A stretch of 64,000 bases of DNA, taken from contig JAWKRG010000003.1 of the NCBI GenBank assembly GCA_041389725.1, forward strand, positions 1,362,573-1,426,572, given 5' to 3'. The notes beneath the pieces are model-generated. The model searched no databases. It worked only from the letters and a program-made list of their open reading frames with translations, and was not told where the DNA came from. This stretch comes from Polyangiaceae bacterium. Its GTDB lineage: Bacteria; Myxococcota_A; Polyangia; Polyangiales; Polyangiaceae. Shown in pieces: positions 32,921 to 42,637 of the stretch (its first letter is position 1; every line of letters starts with the position of its first letter). Made by a program: the position numbers and the translations under genes.

Positions 32921-34168
32921 TCACCGCGGCCGAAGGAGTCGCGTCCGTTTGGGAATCCCCTCCTCGGGCAATCCCCATTCGAGTTCGACCGACTCCTTCG
33001 TGATTCGCGCCACCTTCCAGTTGACTTCGACCCGGCGTCCGTCCCCGGTCTTGGTTCGTTCTTTCTGATCCAGAAGGTCGCCCTCACGCACCACGAATGC
33101 CGAACGTTCTGGGCCGTCGCCTCGAATCATCGCAAGTGCTCCCCCTGGGGCCGTCGCAAAGGTGGCCGCGACCCGAAGCTGATCCACGCCGACGCAAGGA
33201 AGACCCCGCACCGCAGAATGCTCGGCCGAGGGGGCGCAGCGCGGGGTAGTCGGCGGCGGCTCGCCACAACTCGCGTCTGCCTCACCGACCAGTACGCGAC
33301 GCCCGTCACGCTTGGCACCCGGCGCGCACGTCGCCAGTACGGCTTCTACCAACTCGGGCGACGGCCGGTCGGCGGCGAAGATCGTGATCCGACCCTGTGG
33401 CATTCCCGCAATGGGCGTCCTTGTCACGTCCGAGAAGAAGCGGAGAACGTCCCTCAGCTCCGCATTCACGAGAGCCACGTCGGTGCGGGGACCTTTCAGT
33501 CCGAGTCTTGGTCCAGTCTTGGGCGCCGCGGTTCGAGTCAAGGTGCGCAGGCCAGCGAACTTCCCCAATCGCATTCCTGTCGCAGCAGCCATGCCTGCAA
33601 AGGCCGAGTCCGCGTCCTTCGCTCGCACTTGAACGCGTGCCGAGTGGCTGGCTCCAGTTGCGAGCAAGCCGCTGCGGAATGCGCGCGCGAACAGCTCCGC
33701 GACTTGATGCGCATCCACGTCGAACAACGCGACGTCGCCTCCGCTCTCTAGACCGATCGAGCATCGGCTCGGATCCGAGCAGTCGATGCGATCGGATCCC
33801 ACATCCGCTGCCGCAACGACGATTCGCTCTCCTTCCGCCAGTCCGAGCGCGCTCGGGTTCACTCCTTGAATTTCGAGCCTGCCGGCATCGAGTTGCAGAA
33901 TCATTCGATCCTTCGAGGACTCGCTTCTCAGCAACGCGCCGCGCTTCTGCCGCCAGCCAGGCAGCGGCGGAGGCGTGGTGGACGCGGCCAGGGGCGCCGA
34001 GAGGTTGGGCGCGGCAGGTGTGCTCGGCACCGATTGCGTGCTTGGAGTCGAGCTTGGGACAGGCTCTCGAGTGGGTCCGCTCGCGCGCTCTCGGCTACAA
34101 GCGACCATGCAGATCAAAGCGACGAGGTGACACGCCTGGCTCATCGCGCCCACCTTCCGCCGTCTCAT
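32921..34168 (-). CDS. Secretin-accessory-like lipoprotein: STN domain plus PilP-like C-terminus
   Basis: This is a 415-aa protein. ATG 34168 gives a positively charged n-region (MRRRK) and lipobox MVAC; a second ATG at 34144 lacks the charge. A Pro/Thr/Ser linker follows. The middle has VNAELRDVLRFFSDVTRTPI, the secretin/TonB short N-terminal (STN) motif seen in PilQ. The C-terminal 75 residues (GVDQLRVAATFATAPGGALA, FVVREGDLLDQKERTKTGDG) resemble the PilP beta-domain that docks on secretins. Both parts in one chain without the secretin pore is unusual. A role in secretin assembly or in binding a type IV pilus/secretion complex is inferred. Confidence 0.6.
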   Translation of the reverse strand: MRRRKVGAMSQACHLVALICMVACSRERASGPTREPVPSSTPSTQSVPSTPAAPNLSAPLAASTTPPPLPGWRQKRGALLRSESSKDRMILQLDAGRLEIQGVNPSALGLAEGERIVVAAADVGSDRIDCSDPSRCSIGLESGGDVALFDVDAHQVAELFARAFRSGLLATGASHSARVQVRAKDADSAFAGMAAATGMRLGKFAGLRTLTRTAAPKTGPRLGLKGPRTDVALVNAELRDVLRFFSDVTRTPIAGMPQGRITIFAADRPSPELVEAVLATCAPGAKRDGRRVLVGEADASCGEPPPTTPRCAPSAEHSAVRGLPCVGVDQLRVAATFATAPGGALAMIRGDGPERSAFVVREGDLLDQKERTKTGDGRRVEVNWKVARITKESVELEWGLPEEGIPKRTRLLRPR

Positions 34169-34208
34169 GTCGGCGAGCCCTCGCGATCTGCGAGCGGCGA
34201 TAGGCCGT

Positions 34209-35117
34209 TCACGGGTCGCCCAACATGAACGTGCCGACGGCGACGAAGCGCCACGGCAAGGCCAATCCTTCGCGATCGCCGTCCTCGTTCTTGCCAGGAT
34301 CGCGACAGGTCTCGCTGCCCCCCGACGGGTTGTCGCAGATCTCGTTCGAGACGTGTAGGTAACCGAGCAACTGCGGACCTAGTCGGAACAACTTGGATAC
34401 GTGGAAGTCGACTCCGATACCCAAGGAGTAGGCAATCCCGCGCGCGTTGTATTCGTAGCTCGCGTTGGCGTTCTTGGCCTCCGCGCTGACCGTGCCGAGA
34501 CCGATGCCAGCCTGAAGGTAGGGATCCACCGTTCCTTCATCGAACCAATACCAGCGTGCGAAGGGTGAAAAGTAGAAGCTGGAGAACTTGACGTCATCGG
34601 CGGGGTTCTGCAGTTGACCACGCCATTCGTCACGCACCTTGAAGGCCCAGCTGGCCAGTTCCAGGCCGACCGCCCAGTTGTCGTGGAATCGCCAGGCGCC
34701 GCCGAGACCAAAGGCGCCGCCACCGTCCACGGGACAGTCGCTTGTTGGCTTCTCGTTGTCGCAGACGGCACTGCCGTAGCCGAGCAAGAGGTAGAGTTCC
34801 GCGGGACGCCGCCCTTGCTTGGGCTCCGCGGGCGGAGGTGGGGAATATGCAGGTTGTCCAGTTGACGGTTGCGCGTACGCAGGTTGCGGTTGCGCGTACG
34901 CAGGTTGCGGCTGCGCTGCGCCCGAGGGCGCCCCAGGTTGTGGGCCGTACCCAGGTTGCGCGGGCGCGGTTGCTGGCTGGGCTGGGGGTGGTGGCGGCGG
35001 GACGGTTGCCGGAGGAGGTGGAGGAACGTTCGGCGGCGGTGGAGTGCCCTGAGCATGAGCTCCGACGGAGAACGTCGTGAGCGCCGAGATCAGCGCGGCG
35101 AGGAGACCGTTCCGCAT
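34209..35117 (-). CDS. Outer-membrane beta-barrel protein with Pro-rich N-terminal region
   Basis: This is a 302-aa protein with signal peptide MRNGLLAALISALTTFSVGAHAQ. A Pro/Gln/Ala-rich region of 80 residues includes two 21-bp DNA repeats (34868-34909) encoding PQPAYAQ. From about residue 105 on there are eight or so amphipathic strands (LYLLLGYGSAVCD, AFGLGGAWRFHDNWAVGLEL, SFYFSPFARWYWFD, PYLQAGIGLGTVSAEA, FRLGPQLLGYLHVS), ending with WRFVAVGTFMLGDP. It is likely a small outer-membrane barrel of the OmpW/OprF-like type. The PilP-like gene follows after 40 bases on the same strand. Confidence 0.8.
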   Translation of the reverse strand: MRNGLLAALISALTTFSVGAHAQGTPPPPNVPPPPPATVPPPPPPAQPATAPAQPGYGPQPGAPSGAAQPQPAYAQPQPAYAQPSTGQPAYSPPPPAEPKQGRRPAELYLLLGYGSAVCDNEKPTSDCPVDGGGAFGLGGAWRFHDNWAVGLELASWAFKVRDEWRGQLQNPADDVKFSSFYFSPFARWYWFDEGTVDPYLQAGIGLGTVSAEAKNANASYEYNARGIAYSLGIGVDFHVSKLFRLGPQLLGYLHVSNEICDNPSGGSETCRDPGKNEDGDREGLALPWRFVAVGTFMLGDP

Positions 35118-35219
35118 GGGTACACACGGTATCAGAGACAGCGTGGCTGCGGTGATCTGAGGCTCGAGCGCGGGCGTCCTCCACGAACCAGGCCGGGCTG
35201 GGTCTTTCGGCGGGCCGAG

Positions 35220-38183
35220 CTACAGCCCCTGCACGGGCTGCGGCGTGGAAACGAAGTGGGGTTCCCCGCCGGCGCACTTTCCCGCGGAGTTACTGCCCCA
35301 GCAGCGCGCGCTGCCGTCCGCCAAACGCGCACAAGTGTAGTTGCCCAAGGGCAACGCATCGGAGTTCGACGACAGCTCGACGGTCGGGCCAACCCCGAGC
35401 ACGTCGACCTTCTGTCCAATGCTGGCCGTAGGCGAAGTGTTGCCCACGCCTAGCTGTGCGAAGGTGTTGTCGCCCCAGCACTTGACCCCGCTGCCGACGG
35501 CCGCGCACGCGTGCGCTGCGCCGACTACGACAGCCGTGGCGCCAGACAGACCCACAGACTTGGGTGCCGAGGCATTACCCTGGGTCCCGTCGCCGAGCTG
35601 GCCTGCCCAGTTCAGGCCCCAGCAGTAGACGTCGCCGCCGCTTCCAACGACCGCGCACGCGGCACGATCGCCGAGCGCAACGGCTTTCACGTCAGAGAGG
35701 GCAAGCTTCACCGGGGTCGCGATCGCCGCGCCGGTCGTCGCGTTACCAACGGATCCGATCGCGTTGTAGCCCCAACACCAGAGATCACCTGCGGCATCGA
35801 TGGCGCAGGTGTTGTACCGTCCGAGGGCCAGTGCCTTCACGGCTGGCAGACCTGTGACTGCAGCCGGGGCGAGGTTTCCGCCAGTGGTGCCACGACCTAG
35901 CTGGCCGTTGTCGTTCGAGCCCCAGCACTCCGCCGTCGTGCCAACGAGCGCGCAGGCGTGGTTGGCACCCGCGAAGAGCGCGGTGGGCTCACCGCTCAGG
36001 GTGAGCTTCAACGGCGTCGGCCCACCTCCAACAGGTGGGAACGTTCCCCAGCACCAGACTGCGCGGTTTCCGTCGCTGCCGTCGATGGCACAGCCGCCGA
36101 GATCCGTGGCCACCACGTCGCGTGGCGTGGTGAACTGTGGCAGCTGGCGCAGGGGGTTTGCACCGACCACGTCGTTGAAGCTGGTTTGATAGTTGGCGGT
36201 TCGGCCGGCGCAGGACAGTTGGCTACCGGCAATCACGCAGGTGTGAGCGCCGCCCGCCACAATGCGACTCACACTCGACAGCGGCGATGCGCCGACGGCA
36301 GAGACGGCCGCTGACGACTTGCGTACCAACACGTCACGCACGCCGAGTTCGCCAAATGCGTCGTGTCCCCAACACGAAAGCCGACCCCCGTGCAGCCCGC
36401 AGCTCTGAAATGCGTTGTGGACCACGCGATTGGTGCCCGTCGGTAGTCCGGACAGCGACTGCGGTGTCTTCACGATTCCGAGAGGTGCACCTACCACCTG
36501 CCCCGCATGGTTGTTGCCCCAACCGAGGAAGCCTGTGGCCGTCTTGACTACGACGGAAGCTCCCACACTCAGATCCACTACTCCGCTCACACCGGTCACG
36601 GGCTTGGCTTGAAGCGCGTGGGCAGTACCGCCATCGCCGATGGCGCCGTAGGCGTTGCTGCCCCAGCAGCGAACGCCGCCTCCGTCGAGCGCGCAGCTCA
36701 CGAGTCCGCCCACGCGAACCAACGTCGGAGACGCTAGCCCCTGCACGGTGACGGGCGTCGCGCTGTCCTGAGTGTCATTGTTGCCGAGCGCACCGCTGGC
36801 TCCGGCACCCCAGCAACTGACCCCCGTAGCGTGAACAGCGCAATTGTGAGTCACGCCCACCCCGAGGGACGTCACACTCGTCAGCCCCGTCACCTTGACC
36901 GCCTTGGCTCGATCTCCTCCAATCGTACCGTCGCCGATTTGGCCGGACTCGTTACGGCCCCAGCACCACACACGGCCCGACGTATCGAGGGCGCAGGCGT
37001 GGCTCTGCCCCGCCCCGAGCTGGGTGAAAGTGTTGTTGTTGGCGTCGAAGTCCGGATCGTCACTGTTGACCGGCACGGCGGCGGCGGAGTTGGCCTTGGT
37101 GCCATTCCCCAGCTCCCCATAGCCGTTGCGGCCCCAGCACACGATCTTTCCGGCGGTGGTCAAGGCGCAGGAAGAAGCCGCGCCCGCAACCGCGATGGAT
37201 GCCGTGACCCCGGGGACCGTGATCGGCATGGCCCGATCCACCTGAGTCCCATCACCCAAAGCGTAGACGGTGTTCGTGCCCCAACACTGCACCTTGCCGC
37301 TCTGGCGGACGACGCAAGTGTGCACCGCTCCCAGACCAACTTCGGTGACAGGATCGCAGACGCCCGCGACACAAGTCTCGCTGCAGGGCGAGTTGCAGGC
37401 ACCGCAATGCTGTGCCGAGGACAGGACGTTCGTCTCGCAGCTATCCGGTGAGGAGTCGCAGTCCGCAAAGCCGGGCTGGCACGCGACGAAGACGCACTTA
37501 CCTTGCGCGCAGTCGTAGTTGGCATTGCCGCCAGCGCATGCCTTGCCGCAGCCGCCACAGTTGTTCGGATCCGTCTGAGTGTCGATACAGCTGCTACCGC
37601 ACAGGGTGTTGGCGCCGCAGTCGGTGACACAGGCAAAGGGAGTCGCCGTGGTGTCGCACAGCTCGCCGGCCGCACAGGTCTTGATGCACGAGCCGCAGTG
37701 CGCGGCATCCCCGATGAAGGTCTCACAGCCGTCCTTACCGTCGTCGTTGCAGTCGTCGTAGCTGGGCTCGCAGCTCGTCACGACGCACTTGGCATCGACG
37801 CACCCGGACTTGCCGTTGGTGGACGCGCAGGTGAACCCGCACCCCCCACAGTTCTGTGGGTCGAAGTCGATGGTCGCTTCGCAGCCGTTGTCGTAGCTCT
37901 GGTCGCAGTCTGCTCGACCACTAGTGCAAGCGTCGATCTTGCAGGAGCCCGCGGAGCAAGTGACGCTGGCGTTGGCGACGGGGGTGCAATCCTGGGGTTT
38001 GGAGCACTCCGGCCCACCGTCTGCGGCATCGCTCCCCGCCTCGATCTGAGCGTCGCTCCCCGCGTCCGGCTTGGGTGAAGCGGTCACCCCTTTGCTCTTG
38101 GACGAGCAGCCGGAGGACGCGAGCACCACCACGAGCGACGCAAGCGCCACGAGCAATACGGCACGCGGACGAATTTTGGCCAT
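35220..38183 (-). CDS. RCC1-repeat lipoprotein with Cys-rich N-terminal modules
   Basis: This is a 987-aa protein. ATG 38183 gives a signal peptide with lipobox ASSGC. Residues about 60-280 carry repeated Cys modules (DCNDDGKDGCETFIGDA, CGGCGKAC), common in myxobacterial surface proteins. The rest is about 14 RCC1-type blades with CALxxxGxVxCWGxNxxGQ/ELGxGT (for example CALDTSGRVWCWGRNESGQI), enough for two seven-bladed propellers. It is probably a large surface-anchored binding protein. Its start lies only 44 bases from that of the divergent STAND ATPase gene at 38228. Confidence 0.9.
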   Translation of the reverse strand: MAKIRPRAVLLVALASLVVVLASSGCSSKSKGVTASPKPDAGSDAQIEAGSDAADGGPECSKPQDCTPVANASVTCSAGSCKIDACTSGRADCDQSYDNGCEATIDFDPQNCGGCGFTCASTNGKSGCVDAKCVVTSCEPSYDDCNDDGKDGCETFIGDAAHCGSCIKTCAAGELCDTTATPFACVTDCGANTLCGSSCIDTQTDPNNCGGCGKACAGGNANYDCAQGKCVFVACQPGFADCDSSPDSCETNVLSSAQHCGACNSPCSETCVAGVCDPVTEVGLGAVHTCVVRQSGKVQCWGTNTVYALGDGTQVDRAMPITVPGVTASIAVAGAASSCALTTAGKIVCWGRNGYGELGNGTKANSAAAVPVNSDDPDFDANNNTFTQLGAGQSHACALDTSGRVWCWGRNESGQIGDGTIGGDRAKAVKVTGLTSVTSLGVGVTHNCAVHATGVSCWGAGASGALGNNDTQDSATPVTVQGLASPTLVRVGGLVSCALDGGGVRCWGSNAYGAIGDGGTAHALQAKPVTGVSGVVDLSVGASVVVKTATGFLGWGNNHAGQVVGAPLGIVKTPQSLSGLPTGTNRVVHNAFQSCGLHGGRLSCWGHDAFGELGVRDVLVRKSSAAVSAVGASPLSSVSRIVAGGAHTCVIAGSQLSCAGRTANYQTSFNDVVGANPLRQLPQFTTPRDVVATDLGGCAIDGSDGNRAVWCWGTFPPVGGGPTPLKLTLSGEPTALFAGANHACALVGTTAECWGSNDNGQLGRGTTGGNLAPAAVTGLPAVKALALGRYNTCAIDAAGDLWCWGYNAIGSVGNATTGAAIATPVKLALSDVKAVALGDRAACAVVGSGGDVYCWGLNWAGQLGDGTQGNASAPKSVGLSGATAVVVGAAHACAAVGSGVKCWGDNTFAQLGVGNTSPTASIGQKVDVLGVGPTVELSSNSDALPLGNYTCARLADGSARCWGSNSAGKCAGGEPHFVSTPQPVQGL

Positions 38184-38227
38184 CCACGCATTACGCTTTA
38201 CAGAGCTGACGGCTGCCACGACAATGC

Positions 38228-40264
38228 ATGTCGAAATCGGTGTTCAATAACGCGCGGGATTCCTCTCCTACGCTCGCGAAAGCTTTGACTGAGAGGGTGG
38301 TGGACGAATTCGCGGGGCGAGCGAGCGAGCTCGATGCACTGCGTCACGCTTGGGATGAAGCGCGGCGTTCGCCGACACTGGTGTGGGTCGCGGGGGCGCC
38401 GGGGTTTGGCAAAAGCGCCTTGGTGCGGCGCTTTGCGGCCGAGCTGCCCAACGATTCGCTGCACTGGGTGCCATGCGGATCCATTGCCAGGCACCCCGCC
38501 AGCATCGAGGCGACCCTGGGGAAGCGTGTGGCCGAGTTGGGCCGTGGTCCGGAACCGGACCTCCTCGTCGTGGACGCCCTGGAACACTCGGCCGATCTGG
38601 AGCAGTGGCTATTCCGGCATGGCCTACCTGGCGCAGGCCGACGACTGATGGTCGTGGTCACCTCGCGGCAGCGCAGACCCGACGAGCTCGTGCTGGGAAC
38701 CGAGTACGACAACATGCGGCAGTTGCTGCTGTCTTCCCTCTCGGACGACGAGTCGCGAACGCTCTTGCACCAACTGGGAGCGCGCGAACCAGAGCTGGAA
38801 ACAATCGTGCGCGAGTCACGAGGCTGGCCGCTGCTCCAACGGGTGATGCTGGAGACCGGGTCGAGCCCAGCCGGAGCAGAAGGCACGGTACTAGAAGACT
38901 TGCTGGCACGAGCGGTGCGCGACTTGGTGGAGGACGTCGTGTCTCCCCAGCAGCGCGACGCTCTGCATTTGCTTTGCTCGGTTCAGGTCCTGGACCGGGA
39001 GCTCCTGCAGTTGGTCTCGGAGGATGCCGACGACGCAGAGGAATGTTTCCGTTGGCTTGCGCGCCTGGCTTTCGTGGAGCAGGGGCGCCGCGGTCTGGTC
39101 GCCCACGACGCGATTCGCTCCGCGGCCTTCGAGCTGTTTTCGGGCCAGTACCCCCGACGCCACGCCGAGTTGACCCTGGCGGCGGCACGGGAACTGCTGA
39201 ACCGCATGACGCAACGCGCGGTACCCGAACAGTTTCAACTGTTCGTCGAGGCGCTTCACACGCGTCGTGGATTCGTGAGCAAGCGCGAGCGGCTGGGTAT
39301 CGACGCATTACGCTCCCAACACCTGATCCCCGCAAACCCAGATCAAATCGAAGAAGTCGCGAGCTGGCTGCGAAGACACGAAGGCACAGACGGTGAGGCG
39401 CTGCTTCGCGAGCTGATCGCGTCTCCTGCGCACGCGCTCTACGTGGTGAGCAACTCGGCCAATAGGTTGCAGGGCGCCATATGCGAGCTGCGGTTCGACC
39501 ATCGACGAGACGCGGCCAAATGCGGGGACCCCGTGCTGAGGAAGATCGCCGAAACAGCGGCGCTGGGCGAGGGCCGACTGGCGGTCGTGCGCTGGATGCT
39601 GTCTGGTGACAGCTACTACGACCCGACGTCGCCGGGATTCACCAGTACGATGCTGGCAGGGCCCTTCGTGACCTTCGCGAACGCGGTCGTGCCCGACGTG
39701 CTGGCATGTCCAGTCGCGGCACCAGAAAGGTTCCAGGAGTTGCAGCATGAGTTCGGCATGAGCTGGGTACGCGACTGGGAAGTGGAGCACCAAGGGCATC
39801 GCTACGCCCTCTTCACGGCCGACTTCGGTTCAGTCACCGAGCAAGGACAGCAGCCAACCGCCGTACTGCGCGGCATCCTGGCGCGACGCTTGGAGAAGCT
39901 GGCCGTTCTGGACGGGCTAGAGGGGCGGCAGGGCATCTCGATCGAAGTGCTGTCGGGTTGGCTGAAGGAGGCGCTTCCCCTCTGGGCGCGCGGCGAAGCC
40001 TTCGCGCGAAGCGAATTCGCCCAGGCGTTCGCGGCCACGGGAGAGGCCAACGCAGCGCGTGCGCTGCTAGAAAAGTGTGTGGCACAGCTGCAAAAGCGGG
40101 GCAGCACCGCGCATCACGTCCCGGTATTGCGTGCGACCTACTTCGAAGACGCGCCGAAACAGCGCGCTGCCGCAGCTAGCTTGGGCATTCCCTATGGGAC
40201 GTATCGCTATCGGCTGCGACAAGCCATCACTGCGCTGGCCGAAGAGCTCCAGCGACACAGTTGA
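38228..40264 (+). CDS. STAND-type ATPase with C-terminal HTH-like segment
   Basis: This is a 678-aa cytoplasmic protein. The AAA_16/STAND NTPase has Walker A GAPGFGKS (56-63) and Walker B LLVVDAL (about 110-116). A helical regulatory region follows, then a poorly defined middle domain around 440-560 with WMLSGDSYYDPTSPGF and WVRDWEVEHQGHRYALF. The last 35 residues, AAAASLGIPYGTYRYRLRQA ending in a leucine-rich helix, look like a region-4-type HTH that binds DNA. The protein may be a signal-dependent transcription regulator. It is divergent from the RCC1 lipoprotein gene with 44 bases shared, so it may control that gene. No strong ribosome site was seen. Confidence 0.7.
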   Translation: MSKSVFNNARDSSPTLAKALTERVVDEFAGRASELDALRHAWDEARRSPTLVWVAGAPGFGKSALVRRFAAELPNDSLHWVPCGSIARHPASIEATLGKRVAELGRGPEPDLLVVDALEHSADLEQWLFRHGLPGAGRRLMVVVTSRQRRPDELVLGTEYDNMRQLLLSSLSDDESRTLLHQLGAREPELETIVRESRGWPLLQRVMLETGSSPAGAEGTVLEDLLARAVRDLVEDVVSPQQRDALHLLCSVQVLDRELLQLVSEDADDAEECFRWLARLAFVEQGRRGLVAHDAIRSAAFELFSGQYPRRHAELTLAAARELLNRMTQRAVPEQFQLFVEALHTRRGFVSKRERLGIDALRSQHLIPANPDQIEEVASWLRRHEGTDGEALLRELIASPAHALYVVSNSANRLQGAICELRFDHRRDAAKCGDPVLRKIAETAALGEGRLAVVRWMLSGDSYYDPTSPGFTSTMLAGPFVTFANAVVPDVLACPVAAPERFQELQHEFGMSWVRDWEVEHQGHRYALFTADFGSVTEQGQQPTAVLRGILARRLEKLAVLDGLEGRQGISIEVLSGWLKEALPLWARGEAFARSEFAQAFAATGEANAARALLEKCVAQLQKRGSTAHHVPVLRATYFEDAPKQRAAAASLGIPYGTYRYRLRQAITALAEELQRHS

Positions 40265-40362
40265 GAGCCGCGCAGGCGTGCGCCGACTCCTACGCTGGAG
40301 TGGTGGAAGCGCCGACCGTCTGAGCAGGTCCGCTCCGAATCAGCCGGAAGCTCGAATGACAC

Positions 40363-42285
40363 TCAAGGCCCGGGGGGCCCGGTCATCCTGTATAGACTGA
40401 GCTTCCCGTGCGTACGGACTAGTTCCGCCTCGCCGTCCTTGGCCCATTGCCTGGCGCGCGTCAGAAGCGAGACTTCCCTCGGCTCTATCACGAACCACCG
40501 AAGTCCGATGGCAGAGAACTCCGCGGCAGTCGTGGTGCTCGCACGCAGAAGCCCCAACCGAGGGAGTATCTGCGCCCCGTACCCAAACTGTCTGGTCGGC
40601 CAGCCAGGCCAAGGTGAGTTGAGCCCCGCCCATTGGTTGTAGCCCACGGACTGAGGCTCCGCTCGGTAGACGAGATCGCGCGGGCCAGCCGTCTTTCGAA
40701 GGTAGTTCATCATTGCGATGTCATCCGACTCCACCTGCACTGGCTGTACCACGTGCGTCCCTTTCGAGTTCGCCCAGTAGGCGACGACGAACCCACCACC
40801 CGCCCCAGTTCCACCCGCAAGTAGTACGGCGATCAGACAGCTCAGTCCCATCGCGTGCCGACGAGAAACCAATACCTTGAGTTTGGCGAGGCGCACCAGC
40901 AACGCACTCGCCGAAATCGACGACGCGAGCGTGGCTACGGTGACGAACTTCACGATGTCCCAGGAGTGCTCGTAGCGAACCGCATTCGCAACAGCCAGAG
41001 ACCCGAAGATTATCAGCGCGAGAGCCAGACGCCCACGCTGCACGAAGAAGAGGCCTACCGTCCCGAGGGGGAGTAGCACTCCAAGGGAGGCAACGTGCCA
41101 AAGCAAGGTATCGGTCAAGGTGTCCGCGATCCCAAGGTGCCAACTCAAGCTCGAGGCTTGTTGCGGCGATTTCACAAAGAAGCCCCCGAGCATGGCAGCC
41201 GCCGCAAGCGCCGCCGTCGCGGCGACGAGGGTGCCGACTATGCGTCGCGCGCGCCCGCGGCCTCGTACGAGCAACTCGGCCGCAGCAACTGATGCACCGA
41301 AAGTGGCAAACACGACGATGTGCGAGAGCCCCAGTGCCAAGAAGAGCGCGAAGAAGCTCGCATAGCGCCACACCATGCCCCTTCGATCGCGATCCAAGTG
41401 CAGGGACAATGTGCATAGTCCGAAGGCGATCCCCGGGGCGAAGGGGTGCTGCATGAAGTAGTTGCAGGTGGGTGGGTTGGCAGCAATCGCTCCAATCGTG
41501 CATTGCCCCAGAAGAATCTGCCCGGTCGGCGCTCCTGAGCGCACGCAAAGAAAGGCGACGCCACCTCCGAGGAGGACGAGCAGAGCCGCGATCACGCCGT
41601 GACGCGCGCCTGCTACCTGTTTGCCGAGGCGAGCGGCCACGGCGGCCACGTACGCCCATAACAGGCAAGTCGTCACATCGATCGCAGTCGGCGTGGGTAG
41701 GCGGAATATCGCGCTGACTACTGCGGCGAGCACATTGAAGCCGTAGTGATAACGAAACTCATGCTCGGGAAACACGGGGAAGCGGGGCGGGAAATGACCG
41801 TTCTGCAGCTGACCGATGGTGCCCCAATGCCCCGCGAGAATCAGCTCGTCGTGGAAGTTCCGCAATACCGCGGGGACGATTGCCAGTGTCAGCAGCGTTG
41901 CCGTCGCTAGTACCGGCCACGCCTTGCGTAGCGAGGGGCGCGGCAGTCTTCGAGTGACCACGCGACGCCACCCGAGCGCTACGCCAAAAGCTGCGGTGAG
42001 AAGTACTCCGACCACCAGCCCTGCGTCGAAGGAACCAACAACTCGTGCAACGACGTAGATCGTGACCAACAGCCAGGCGACCCCGACCCCAGGTCCAACT
42101 GCAAGTGCAGTCCCACGATCACGACTGGCCCGGGAAACCAGTTCGACCCCCAGCAACAACACCCCCGGAAGCGCCAGTGCCAGCGCCGCGCACGCGGGCG
42201 AGGACGGAAGTGCCACTTGCGTGGCTATGTCTGCACCCGCTCCCAATCGGAACTCCCAATGCGTCGGATCAGCGATCCTCGCCAC
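40363..42285 (-). CDS. Polytopic membrane protein, possible GT-C-like glycosyltransferase
   Basis: This is a 640-aa protein with about 12 hydrophobic segments. An early luminal loop, AGHWGTIGQLQNGHFPPRFPV followed by PEHEFRYHYGFN, is like the acidic, aromatic first loop of GT-C family glycosyltransferases. The C-terminus is a soluble alpha/beta domain (FSAIGLRWFVIEPREVSLLT). These features suggest a lipid-linked-sugar transferase, but no GT-C DxD or family motif is certain. The GTG start overlaps the upstream LuxR-type gene by 17 bases. Confidence 0.6.
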   Translation of the reverse strand: MARIADPTHWEFRLGAGADIATQVALPSSPACAALALALPGVLLLGVELVSRASRDRGTALAVGPGVGVAWLLVTIYVVARVVGSFDAGLVVGVLLTAAFGVALGWRRVVTRRLPRPSLRKAWPVLATATLLTLAIVPAVLRNFHDELILAGHWGTIGQLQNGHFPPRFPVFPEHEFRYHYGFNVLAAVVSAIFRLPTPTAIDVTTCLLWAYVAAVAARLGKQVAGARHGVIAALLVLLGGGVAFLCVRSGAPTGQILLGQCTIGAIAANPPTCNYFMQHPFAPGIAFGLCTLSLHLDRDRRGMVWRYASFFALFLALGLSHIVVFATFGASVAAAELLVRGRGRARRIVGTLVAATAALAAAAMLGGFFVKSPQQASSLSWHLGIADTLTDTLLWHVASLGVLLPLGTVGLFFVQRGRLALALIIFGSLAVANAVRYEHSWDIVKFVTVATLASSISASALLVRLAKLKVLVSRRHAMGLSCLIAVLLAGGTGAGGGFVVAYWANSKGTHVVQPVQVESDDIAMMNYLRKTAGPRDLVYRAEPQSVGYNQWAGLNSPWPGWPTRQFGYGAQILPRLGLLRASTTTAAEFSAIGLRWFVIEPREVSLLTRARQWAKDGEAELVRTHGKLSLYRMTGPPGP

Positions 42286-42571
42286 TCAGCTTGACGGCGA
42301 GCTCGCTGCGCCCGCTGACGCCTAGCTTTCGGTAGATGGATGCCAGCTGGTTTGCCACGGTCCGTAACGCCGAACCTCGTACCTCAGCGATCGCGGCGTT
42401 ACCATGACCTGCAAGCACCAGCCTTGCCACTTCGCGTTCCGCCGGAGTGAGTTCCTCCAAGTCGTCGACGTTCGGCAGGGGAAAGCTCACCACGACTAGA
42501 CGTTCCTGGCCGACCGTGAGTTCGGTTACCCGGGCACTACCTTTGGAAGCTGGAGGGCGTGCCTTGGTCAC
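42269..42571 (-). CDS. Stand-alone LuxR-type (GerE) HTH protein
   Basis: This is a 100-aa protein from GTG 42571. The last 60 residues are a complete GerE HTH (LTPAEREVARLVLAGHGNAA, IAEVRGSALRTVANQLASIY), preceded by 40 residues without a receiver domain. It probably binds DNA as a dimer. The overlap with the following membrane-protein gene indicates that the two are made together. The spacing of GGCGAG to GTG is poor, so the start is uncertain. Confidence 0.75.
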   Translation of the reverse strand: MTKARPPASKGSARVTELTVGQERLVVVSFPLPNVDDLEELTPAEREVARLVLAGHGNAAIAEVRGSALRTVANQLASIYRKLGVSGRSELAVKLSGEDR

Positions 42572-42637
42572 CTCGCCAGCGTATCGCCTCCGCGCGCACT
42601 CGACCAGCGCCTGTGCGCACTTGGCGAGCGCGTGCGC

